From Rhizaria sp. SCN 62-66 (Eukaryota; Rhizaria, unplaced), in assembly GCA_001724265.1 (NCBI GenBank), contig MEDY01000163.1, positions 1-64,000 of the forward strand: a stretch of 64,000 nucleotides of DNA, written 5' to 3'. Below the pieces are notes generated by a model. That model saw nothing but the letters and a program-made list of their open reading frames with translations, was not told the DNA's origin and searched no databases. Every line of letters starts with the position of its first letter. Position 1 is the stretch's first letter. Positions 53,701 to 64,000 of this stretch are shown piece after piece. The position numbers and the translations under genes are program-made.

Positions 53701-56700
53701 TCTATGCAGTATCAGTCACGCAACTTGATTGATTTTTCAATTAAAGTTACGTTCCTGTCCAGCGATAGCGGAACTTCCGCGACAACAAAGGTGATGCGTG
53801 GGACGCCTCCTGCAGTACCTGGTACTTCTTTATCTATTGAACGGTCAACGTTATTTTCCCCTGTTGCAGGCACTGAAACCTCTTGGGCACTGGCACTCCG
53901 TATTAGCCTTTCTCGTGCTGCAAACAACTTTAGTGTTATATTGAACACGCCTGGCATTTTGTTTACCAGGGCGCTGACTGGGACTGGACACTGCACTAAC
54001 AACGGCGCTCTCACAATCATATGCGACACAAGTAAGACATGTTTATTTAAACCAAATTCCGGCGGCTCATTTGCTCTTTCGGACACGTACCGCTTTATCA
54101 TTTCCGGTATCGCTCTCTTAAAGTATTCCGACTATCTTCCTTCCGAGGACGTGCTCAAACTCACAATAACTGTCACCAATGGCAATTGTCCCACAACTTC
54201 TACCTGTATCGGTAAATATGTTGCAACAATGCGTGACATGATGCCCGTGCTTCCTCCAGCCTTGCCGGTGCTCACGGGCCTGGTTCGCACACCGATTGTC
54301 ACATCTGCCGTTGACCACACTATAGCGTGGGCACACGGCTACAAGTACTCGTGCATGGTTGCAAAAGAAATCGCACACTGCGTAGATCTGCAAAAGACAA
54401 GTGTTTGGAGCGGGAAAACACGTTTGCGGTACTTTGAGGCTGCCCCGCGTCCAACACAACCTCTGTGTCCGACATGCAGCCTCGGGTCGACAATCTCTGC
54501 CTTTGGCAGCAGTCCTCATGGCACGCTCGCCTTTTTTGGTCGAACAATGCCGTACTCTATCACCAGTGACCCTGGAATTGTTTCCGGCAGCATGATCACA
54601 CCAGTAACTCCGTTTGTCTACAACAGCGATATCATCTCCCAACTTCAACCAGCGTCATACATTCATATGACGTCGTCTCGCCACGATGAGTACAACTTTG
54701 CGTTTGTTTTTAATCTTAAATGGGACCTTATTTTTGTCCGGAGGTTTAGCCCTGGCAGCGCAGAGCCTAACTCCACACGCACTGTTACTGGTCTTGATTC
54801 GGTTACGTCGAGTTTAATGGCAACGTTTGCAGCGGCCGCCCCACACAGCGGTAACCGTTTTGTGAGGATTGCAACCGACGACACGGGGCTGCAGATTGTG
54901 CGTACTGTTGACATCACTGCCCACACGTACAATTCTCTGTTTGACGCCACCGTTCAAGTGACCCTGATGTTTGTTTTTAAGACTGGCTACGTGCGCATGT
55001 GTCACGGGCCCGCACCTTCAGTCAACGTCACAGATCCAGCTATTGCTGTTGACAATCTGCTCAGGTGCCTTGATCCAGTTCTCGTATCCACAGATGAGTT
55101 CGTAGACGCCGTTCTTGTTCCCGGACCGAACACACTTATTATTGCAACTGCAACCGGCCGTTTTAAGCGAGTGCAGCCCAGCGTTGACGACCCCAACTCT
55201 TTTACAGTTACTGATTCGCCGCTTACTACTGGCTGCGCGACACACGCTCTTGCACTTCATCCCTCTCACACGCAACTTTCGTTTATCTGCGCATCTGGCG
55301 CGCTTGCGTCACTCACAATCAACCCAAATAATGCCGAGTTGAGCGAGCTGCGGTTTGCAGACAGGGGCTACCGCACATGGCTCGATTTGAGAGCGTATCA
55401 ACCGCAGTCGATCTCGTACTCTCACTTCGGCACACATTTGATGATCTATACCCTTGATAAGAGTAATATGGCAAGTGTCATTGCAGCACCAGTTCTTCCA
55501 TTTGCTCAACTGTCCGCTCCCGTTACACTTAACGAGACAATTGCCGGCGTATTGACCACCTATACTTTTGCGCTCCACCTCCCGCCGTACAACTTTAGCA
55601 ATGGCACATTTGCTGCTGTGGTATTTCCTGCTTCAACGCAATTGATGAGTCACAGAGTACTCACTAGCGGTGTTACCAACTGCACTCACAATGCTCTTGT
55701 TAATGGAAGCACTGTCATTTTCTACACTGTTCCTGCGTGTATTGACTCACTCAGTCTAATTTCCATTGCTATTCCAAACGTGGTGTCAGGTGCTGAGACT
55801 ATGATTGGCGAGACGACTTTGTACGCTGAGTTCCGCGTTCCCAGCGATGACTCAGATCACGCCACGTTACAGCTTGTCGACAAAGCACTTGAGAACTGGA
55901 ATCTGGCTATGCCTGTGACCTACACTGACTCCATACCGCTGCCGCGTATGCCAATTGGACTTGATTTTGTGCAGTGCAGCAACCACAGCGCGGTGATTAC
56001 CGGCGCGCTGAAGGCTCGAGTTGATCATCAATACTGTTTGAAGGTCCACACCCAGTCAGTCCAGACTTTGTCGTTAGATATTAGTATTGGTCGCGTTAAT
56101 CGAACCCTTGACGTGTTGGAGGATATTGAGTCTGTAAAAACTGGACAACCGCCATCGTGCCAGTTCGTGCCTTCTCGATCGCGCTATCTCACGGCGATCA
56201 AGCTTGAGGCTGGTCATGCAGTGACAGAGCCGATCGTATTTCGCTGCACGAGCGCCACAACATCCACTGGCGCAGATATGCGTGTCCTCCGCATTTTCCT
56301 GCCCGAGATCAACACCGAGTGGCAGAGTGCCCCGTTTATGATTGCACCCACCATTGTGATTGCAACGCGCGTCGCACGAGGCGCTGATATTATTTCCGAC
56401 CCACCTACACTTCCAGCAGGTGTTAAGTTTTTTATTCAAGGAGACTGGGACGTGCCGCCCGCTGAAACCATTATTCTCAAGCTTTCATCAATAGGCTCAG
56501 TATGTTCATATACCACCGGTATAACATTCCTGGCCGATTGGATGGCGTTTACCCAGTACAGCTTGCAAAAAGAACTTCACACAGTGACTTGCTCAACACC
56601 AAGCACTAGTGGTGTTCAGTTTAGCTATGCCGCTCTGCCTGCCTTAGTGTTTATTGAGATGAAGGTTGTGATGCGACCTATCCTTGGGTCTGTATTTTTA

Positions 56701-59700
56701 CAACCACTGACTAACATCAACGAGCCTATGGTGTTTAACCATAATAGTATTTATAATATTTCTCTTGTTGCGACTCCTGTTCCAACAACGAATTTTCACG
56801 TTGAGTTAACATGGAGGAAATTTGGCCTTTCTCTGCCGGTGATGCCATGCGGGTTCTATCCCAATAATCCATCCACATTTGCAACCACACTAACAACGCC
56901 TGTTACGCTGAAGCTAAAGTGCTCCCGGCCTATTGCTAAGGAGGAGCTTGTCGAGCTCTTCATCAACGTTAATGCTAATGGTACACAACCGTACGAAGTG
57001 GTCAACAACAATATTGTGACTGCATACGTTGAAGCGACGACGTCTACCTGGCCTGATGCCTCGAGATTTCCTGTGCTTACTGTGGGGAGTCTCACACTGA
57101 CACCTGCACGCCCATTATCACACAAAACCACGGTGCGCTACACAGTGGCTGACGACGATGCTCGCTGTGCTTTTTCATCTGTCAAACAGGATCTTGCGCC
57201 GTACACTTCATCACAAACTGCGTTTGACTTGGCTGACTCCAATGCGCCCAATAGCAGCGACACAACAATGAACGACTATACGACATCCTTTTCAATTGGC
57301 TCAACGTCGATTAAGGTGAACGTGATATGTGATACGGGCGCTATGGGCCTTGATGCTCGTATCCGCTACACTATTCTCCACGGAACCCCGTTGCGAAATG
57401 AAATGATTAGCACAGGTTTCTTCACACTTCACCTCACTGAACGCATGCAGTTCCGCTCGAATAAACTGCCTGACGACAACAAGATGATGGACGACGTCGC
57501 ATTTGCCGACCAGCCCAACAGGGTACAGTTAGAGTACGCTGTTTTCAAGCATACCAACAATCTCGATGTCATATTCTACTACAGCAGTATTCAAGAACAT
57601 TCGGAGAAATGCACATTCACGTCGCTGGGCACGCCCATGACCATCTCCACGGACTCTCGACTCTATAACATCAGTATCTCTAACCTGACTACCAGTGGCG
57701 TTATCGAGCTGCTTTACAGCTGCACGCAACCTTTTGCCAACATCTCATTTGCGGTCGAAATACTCACCGGTGCTGGTCAGAAATATGAGACGAACCCTTT
57801 TAGTATCTTTGGGACGCTTAAGATGAGTATGTTTTCGTTAGAAGCTGGAGCTGTGCCGTTTATCATTGCTGGCCCTGACGCCCTTGCTGACGTTGTAGTT
57901 CCGCTGTCTATTGTTCACACGCTTACAATAAGTTCAACGCCCCAAACGGGGAATATGACCCTCATTGCTGAGATTCCAATTCGTAGTGGACATTGCAGCT
58001 TTAAAAGCAATTTGAACACGTGTATTACAGACGCTCTTGGCGCATGCAACCTTTTCCTCCGCTGCAATACGCCTGCGCAGACGCCGCCCTTTGTGACTGC
58101 ACACTCCAGCGGCTTTTTTGCATTCAATCAGCCTGTTTCGGCCCGTCTACGGATGAAGGGTAGCCTTGTTGTCCAGTATTTAAACGCGTCCGTCGACCCT
58201 CTGGCCCCCACGTTTCTTGCTGGCGAGTACTACGGCGTCCGTGTGCAGTTTGATCCCATCCCGGATGAGCCCATTGCTGTTGCCATTTCACAGCTTACAT
58301 CGCTTTCTAGCTGCGTATTTTCGCTTAACGGCGATAGGACAAATATGCAGCGTTCGATTACTTGGACCCACACAATGTTGACAGATATGCTATATTTTGG
58401 CGTAATTTGTAAACGTCCCCACGTCGTCGGCTCCATTATCTCCGTCGAATCAACTGCTTATTCTTACAGCATCGGGCCGATCCCTAACTACGGCCGCATA
58501 TCAATTGAGTATCGCATCCCGACAGAGATTGTCGGTTCTAACATGGATGTCACTGATCTTGACGCGCGCGCACAGTTTGCCGATACGCCAAGTGCATTGA
58601 ACGCAACTTTGGCAACACCATACAATCTGCGTGCACCGCTGACTAATTTGACAGTGTTTCGTCTTCGTTTGCGGCCTGCTGTAACTACACATACGACCAT
58701 TTACCTCAGTATGAGCGATCCCGCATCAGGCTGTCAGTTTTCTCTCCCTAACGAGAATGGAGATTTCAATCTTATGGGCTCTACCGCTCAGCTCGTCTTA
58801 GTCTTGGGCGAAGTCGATCGTGATATTGCGGTTTCGTGCGAAATGCCGCGTCTGGAGGCTTTTAGCATTATTGGCAACGTTCCTCATGGGAACCCTTATG
58901 TCCCCCTTGTATCACTGCCAATGAAGCCACGCGGCAGCATCCGAATGACAACAAGTGGCGTATCTCGCGACCTTGCTTTCAATGGCGACATCTTTTCCTT
59001 CCGCCGCTGGGTGCTGCGCTTCGTCTTATCACCGCCACCCGCTGACACAGTACTTCTTATTTTTGCAGTTGTTGCTGGCGTAAACCGCAGTGTTGTTTCA
59101 CACTGTACGTTTGAAGGTGAAAGCGACATCGATGTCATGCCTACTAATTCCACTAACACATTCTTTTTCACCCCCAATACTGCACTTGTTGGTGTCGCAT
59201 TATTCTGCCGCGACTCCATCCGAGAGGACGCATTCATTACAGCGCAAAACCATGCGGGGTTGTACGAGGACTTTTCTTCAGCACCATTTCGTATGCGCGG
59301 TGCGGCATGGATTGAAGATGCCGCCTTGCCCTTATATAGCCAGTTTCCGGGCACTGACTCCGTTCTTGTTGACGTGGCAGTAGCGGTTCCGCATCGGTTC
59401 CGTGTGCGCGTTGCACCCACTTTCACTCTACCAACGCTGGTGATAGTTAGTGTCGCTGCAGCACACTGCAGTCTCGGCCTACTTCGCTATGACGCCTTTG
59501 ATGTGCCAATGTACAATCCCACTGGTGCGAGTATCGAGGTAGAAATTGCTGCTCACAGCAACAGCACTGACGCTTTCATTATTTGCGACTCCGTCGCCCA
59601 CAACATCGTAATCCGGCTTGCACCCAGTGAGACAACGCAGACATACGTCAGTGTTCACGAGACAGGTGGGTTTTCCGCTCGCAATCGTTTCAGCTTGAGT

Positions 59701-62700
59701 GAGCTACCGTCACAGCTGCACGCCCGCAACCCGTTGTTAATCAAGCTCACAGTGCTGCCTACCGGCGCGATTGCTGGTGCTGGGCAGTCAACCACAATTC
59801 AAGTCTCGACCAACTCGGTGTTCGCAAACTGCTCCGTCGCGCGGTACTCGGAAGCGTCTACAATCACGCCTGAAAGTGGCTTATGGACTCGGATTACTGA
59901 CGTACTCTCAGCGCAGTTTGTAATAAGCTCTGGAGATGTACTGCCAATTTGGGTCCGCTGCTGGCAGTACACTGCGTACGGCAACGGTACCGTTGTGTCC
60001 GGTGCGACCAAGCCTTTTTTTATGTTTGACTATGTCTCTGGCGTTGCATTTATGCCTACTGTAAGTGACGCACTCAACATCATTTACTATGAGTGTGGTG
60101 AATTACCGAAGCTTCAGAGTCGCAATGTTATCTACGAAGACAATGGCTTTGGTCATACCGCGTACCTTGCTCGCATGACAGCGTCATGTGATACCGGTTA
60201 TGATCTTGTTGGCAATAACAACACAATTCTTCCTTGCCCAACGCAGCCCTGCAGCTGGACCACAACTTGCACTCCATCAGGCTGGGGTGCCGAGGCGCCT
60301 CGTTGCATCGTCCGTAATTGCGGCGCGCCGCCTGTTTCTGGCAACCGCACAACACACAGCGCGGACTACACAACCGTTGGAATTGATGGCAATGCGACAA
60401 CATTTGGTGCAGTCGTTAACTACGCATGCCTGGTTGGATTTGAGCCGACAGCTACAGGCACGTCACTCAAGTGTACTGCAAACGGCTGGTCGCAGACTGC
60501 CGCACCTCAGTGTGTGGCAGTCACTTGCCCGTCACTGGTTAGCGGTACAAACACTATTGCCCCTATCTATGGCTCAACACCCAGTGGTGCGCGACGTTAC
60601 AACTCTGTCGCAACGTATGAGTGTCTTCCAGGCTACATCATTTCTGCCGGCAACCTCACTGTAACTTGCCGTTCTGATCGCACGTGGAGTCCTGGCTCTC
60701 CAGTATGCCGCACAAACATGTGCCTGCAGCTTACGCCAGATTACCCTGCACAGAAGGCTATCATGTTCACTCGAGAGGCTAAGGTCGCGGGGCCAGACCC
60801 TGCGACGGGCTACTATCATGTTGATACGCTAGCCACGTACCAGTGCGCTGATGGCTACGACTGGGTCTCTACCGATAGCAGTGACCGTGTGCGCCGCTGT
60901 GTATACAGCGAAGGGTGGGTTCCAGTGTCGCCACCCCGATGCGCACCAGTGCCGTGCCCGTCACTTCCATCATTTTTTTATGGATCACTGACACAGGAGC
61001 CTGAGGAACTATACAACCAGTTTGGCGTTACAGCGACGTACAGATGCGACTATGGCGCCAATATAACGCCAGCTGGTAACACGCTCACCTGTATGGCTAA
61101 CGGTCAATGGTCCGGTATCCCGCGCACTTGCCAGCCGTACCGATGCAGCACACCGGCCTCAATTGCGGACGGACAAGTGACTGAAATTCAGCAAGGTGTC
61201 CTTGGCAGTTATTACAACAACTCAGTTGTTGAGTATCGCTGTGATACGGGTTACAACTTACTGTATCCTGGGGTTGCCCTTAACTCGCCGTATTATTTTC
61301 AAACTACGATTAGTGCTGGTGTTGCCATTGAAGTTGGTCGCCGTGAATGCACGCCTAATGGTTGGGTTCCAGATTTGACACCGGTGTGCAGGGTCAACGA
61401 ATGCAGTCAACTCACCGCTTCAGCCAATGTTACAAGCATTTTCTACACAAACGGGCTTGGCGCGCGGCCACAGTATCGCACCATCGCAACATACATATGT
61501 GCACCTGGCTACGAAGCCCGCGACGCGACAGACAACATCACGAACAATACGCGCATTTGCGGTTCCCGTGATCAGGGCTGGATTCCTCAGGAAGCCCCTC
61601 GCTGCGAGCCAATTGACTGTGGCCCTGTCAGCTCGTCAGCCATTTTGTATGGGAACGCACCAGAAAGCGTATGGGATGAGCTCACTGTTAAGAGCCCCAC
61701 GCGGCTTGGCGCCACTGCTATGTACACATGTCAAGACGGTTTTGTGTTCCCGAATGGTTCAAATCGATTCTATCGTACATGCGCCCCAACTGCAAACTGG
61801 TTTCCTTCTGAGCCCAAGTGCGTCGATATTGACGAATGCGATTCAACATTATTTGGGGGCAAGTACTTTGTCAATTGCTCTGTGCTACACGGAATCAAAT
61901 CACAGTGCATCAACCTCGTTGGCAGTTACATTTGTGTTCCGCTTATCACCACAACACCCTATGCACCATATTCAAAGAAAGCGGGCAATGTAACCTATTT
62001 GGCAGCAAGTAAAGAGCTTGTGCCTGGAAACACCGCTGGTGGACAACGCATTCATTTTACAGTCCGGTCTGGTGTGGGCCTTGTGACGCCATTTTTTAGC
62101 GCTGTGCGCTATTCGAACCCAGATAAGATGTTATATCAAGACCCAGAGCTATTGCTGTACGAATGCACTGAGGTTGAGGCTGTGCGTGCGACGAGTGTTG
62201 CAGAGGCCGCCGCAGGGTTTAGTTTTTACGACGTTTCCTGTGCACTATCAGCTGGTCAGGGTGCGAGCTTGTATCTTTCTGTGCAATACTGCGTTGCCGT
62301 ATACGGCCAAGCCGAGCCAGACTGCAGCCGTTGGAACTCTAACTGGCAGGGCACACAGGCTCCGGATGACTTGCTGCACCGCGATGTCAACGAGGGCCTC
62401 CGGGTGACGTATCCCATGCCTGCGTTTGTGCGTGCCTCACTGTCCAGTATTACACCGAGTGGCTTGACGCAGCGCACAAGCGATTACGTCAGCCTGACCT
62501 CGCTTGGCGAAGATGTCATCATGAGTGTTGACAACTTTTATCTCAAACGCCCAAAGCTTATTGCAGTTAGCTACGGCGAGGGACGCGACGACTCGGACTT
62601 TACGTACGTCTGCGAGTTTAACCTCGGCATTGCTCTTCTGTACAGCGACACTGTGCTCGCATTGTCGTGCCGCACACAAGACGGTGTGAATCGGATTGAT

Positions 62701-64000
62701 CTACGATTTAAGCTCTGTATTGCGGGTCGCTGCACGATCTCGACAGACCGTTACTCATATCCGCAAATTCCCGAGGTGACATCTGTTACTGGCTGCGCTG
62801 TCGACGATATTGTCAATGGTCGGACCAGTGAATGTCCGACGGATAGCGCTGGCGTAAGGCTGACTGTTACTGGTTCCGGCTTCTTAGAGCCACTCTCTGT
62901 CATCATCAGTGGCCGTCAGTGCTCGGCAATCGACCGTCACAATAACACGTATCTGACTTGCTTGCTTCCGAGCAGCGCTGGTGTAGGCTTGCCAATTACG
63001 ATCAAAGCAGGCTCGCAGCGAGCTGAGTCTAGGAACCGCATTACATATACGGGCCCAACAATCACGAGTATTGAGGGCTGCGACTATGTATCGAATGCGG
63101 AGATCCGCGAGTGCCACCGCTTGGGTGGCAACACGATTGCGCTCAATGGTCGGAACTTTGGCGTCACAGCTTCAACTGTTATGGTTGGCGGACAGAACTG
63201 CCTTAATGTTACACACGACAAATTTCGGCCGCATGAGCGCATTACCTGCACTACTCCCCCAGGCTCTGCGACAGAACGCTCTGTCACTTTGCTCCAACGC
63301 TCAGGTCTGATGTCGATAGATAACATACTGCTTTCGTATGTCCAGTGCACGCCTGGCATGTATGGTCTTGATGTGTCTTGCTTACCTTGCAAGGTTGGGT
63401 ATTTTAACGACATGTGGTCCCAGAACTCTTGTCGCCAGTGCGAGCCAGGTCTTTACGCCAACAAGACTGGTTCCACAAGCTGCTCGATCTGCCCTGCAGG
63501 CTATTCCTCCGGTCTCGGTGCGCATACCTGTCAGCCCTGCGCGCGAGGTACCTTCTCGGGCGAACGATCTGGCTCATGTCTTCAATGCCCACCGGGCACG
63601 TTTGCACAGCACGAAGGGTCGTCCGCCTGCGAGGCGTGCGCGCTCAATGCAGAGAGCAACGATGACTACACGTTCTGCCGCTGTTCTGTTGGCTCTTACT
63701 TGGAGACAAATGGGGAGTGTGTTGCGTGTATGCTTGGTGGTGATTGCAGGGTCCCAGGTACAACTGTGTTTAACGTCAAGTCACTCCCTGGTTACGCACC
63801 TGCAGTGATTCGATATGCACGCGACAGTGTCATCCGTATGTCTTTGTATTATCCCGCAAGTACAGCAACCGAGGAGGCACGTAAATATGCACGTGCAGCG
63901 GTTTCTAAGCTACTATATGATAACTCCGAGTTGCCGATGGAACGTATTGTTTTTGTGGATGTCATTTTTGAAACAGAGGGCACACTGCGCGCCGCGGCAA
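41745..64000 (+). CDS. Giant secreted/surface protein (beta-rich modules, sushi, EGF-Ca, TIG, GCC2-type), 3' end outside
   Basis: ATG 41745 lies in a CACCATGG context and opens a signal peptide (MAYFSPYIALTQVTLCLVIV VACFSS). The frame runs to about 45.6 kb with five in-frame TAGs, shifts by +1 between 45565 and 45660, then stays open for 18.3 kb to the window edge: at least 7,400 residues. Residues 40 to about 6,100 are many divergent cysteine-containing beta-rich modules with recurrent motifs (SSAPV, GTWNIFA, GCFCP). Two cysteine-poor stretches near 52.3-53.7 and 54.7-55.5 kb look like propellers. Then follow eight sushi/CCP domains (60094-61818), an EGF-Ca domain starting DIDEC (61828-61938), two TIG/IPT domains (about 62761-63336) and a GCC2/GCC3 or ephrin-receptor-like cysteine-rich domain (63340-63730, CxxCxxGYF spacing). 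Such ectodomains occur on cell-surface adhesion or receptor proteins; a membrane span is expected downstream. No introns. GC3 is far lower than in the other genes. Confidence 0.88.
41886..41888 (+). other. In-frame TAG 1 of the giant gene
   Basis: Codons CCC GAA TAG GGC TAC, 47 codons after the ATG. The frame is open on both sides. It lies between the signal peptide and the first module. Confidence 0.8.
42237..42239 (+). other. In-frame TAG 2 of the giant gene
   Basis: Codons TTG CCT TAG CTT TCT. The surrounding residues (ECLAVISQGFLLP-x-LSLDQ ... ISSAPVSSF) follow the same order of motifs as a clean downstream module (CFKLALA ... PMVSLTVEMPPP ... SSAPVAM near 46135-46260), so the stretch crossing the TAG has the form of ordinary coding sequence. 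Confidence 0.82.
42792..42794 (+). other. In-frame TAG 3 of the giant gene
   Basis: Codons TCG AAG TCT TCC TAG GTT GCT. The frame continues for about 195 codons to the next TAG. The preceding TCG AAG TCT is identical to the codons before the TAG at 34761. Confidence 0.8.
43380..43385 (+). other. Tandem in-frame TAG-TAG (4 and 5) of the giant gene
   Basis: Codons TCT GCA TAG TAG TTC ACG TTG AGG ATG, then an open frame of more than 770 codons. Two adjacent TAGs in an otherwise open frame are hard to explain as point mutations in a decaying gene. Confidence 0.8.
45565..45660 (+). other. Frame break (+1) inside the giant gene
   Basis: The upstream frame reads STLRFGSARLV and ends at TAA 45717; the downstream frame opens after a TAA at 45562 and reads CVAGADPCLATLANVQIITA and on for 18 kb. 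Joining them near 45612-45620 needs one base fewer. Candidates are an assembly indel in TGTGTGTT, a +1 ribosomal shift, or a 49-base intron (GTGTGT at 45612 to CAG at 45660) that would also restore frame. Confidence 0.85.

Overview
The window is nuclear DNA of a unicellular, probably flagellated eukaryote. It holds spliced genes with GT..AG introns, a 60S ribosomal protein gene (uL5/RPL11), two Pol III-type tRNA genes with T-run terminators, a dynein regulatory complex subunit (DRC5/TCTE1), and large secreted or surface proteins built from kelch, EGF, sushi and TIG modules. The lineage cannot be fixed from sequence alone. Most genes are very GC-rich and their spacers AT-rich. The last gene (41.7 kb to the window end) is much closer to balanced composition.

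Layout: 1-771 (-) RPL11, 3' end outside the window; 2.2-2.5 kb (-) two tRNA-Val(CAC) genes; 2.5-4.3 kb AT-rich spacer; 4.3-5.6 kb (-) secreted saposin-like protein; 6.4-13.5 kb (+) kelch + 27-EGF type I membrane protein, divergent from the saposin gene; 14.2-27.5 kb (-) intronless 4,443-residue Ala/Ser/Asn-rich protein, convergent with the EGF gene; 28.3-30.8 kb (-) DRC5; 31.3-41.0 kb (+) intronless polyQ/polyA/polyN protein, divergent from DRC5; 41.7 kb to beyond 64.0 kb (+) a giant secreted protein with many cysteine-containing beta-rich modules, two propeller-like stretches, eight sushi domains, one EGF-Ca domain, two TIG domains and a GCC2/GCC3-type cysteine-rich domain.

The most unusual signal is in the genetic code. 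Two separate long reading frames are interrupted only by in-frame TAG: once in the 31-41 kb gene (34761), and five times, including a TAG-TAG pair, in the 5' part of the giant gene (41886, 42237, 42792, 43380, 43383). Coding sequence continues in the same frame on both sides, with no TAA or TGA in these stretches. At 42237 the surrounding residues follow the pattern of clean modules downstream. All five gene ends visible here use TAA or TGA, none TAG. This suggests UAG is read as a rare sense codon (Gln is the usual identity in known cases) or is recoded in context. The strong clustering of the TAGs, and a +1 frame break near 45.6 kb in the same gene, keep a local degeneration or assembly explanation open.

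All eight introns I could place have donors of the form GTAYGT (seven) or GTGCGC (one). The genes do not form an operon. The surface proteins and DRC5 are consistent with a motile protist that has an elaborate adhesive cell surface.
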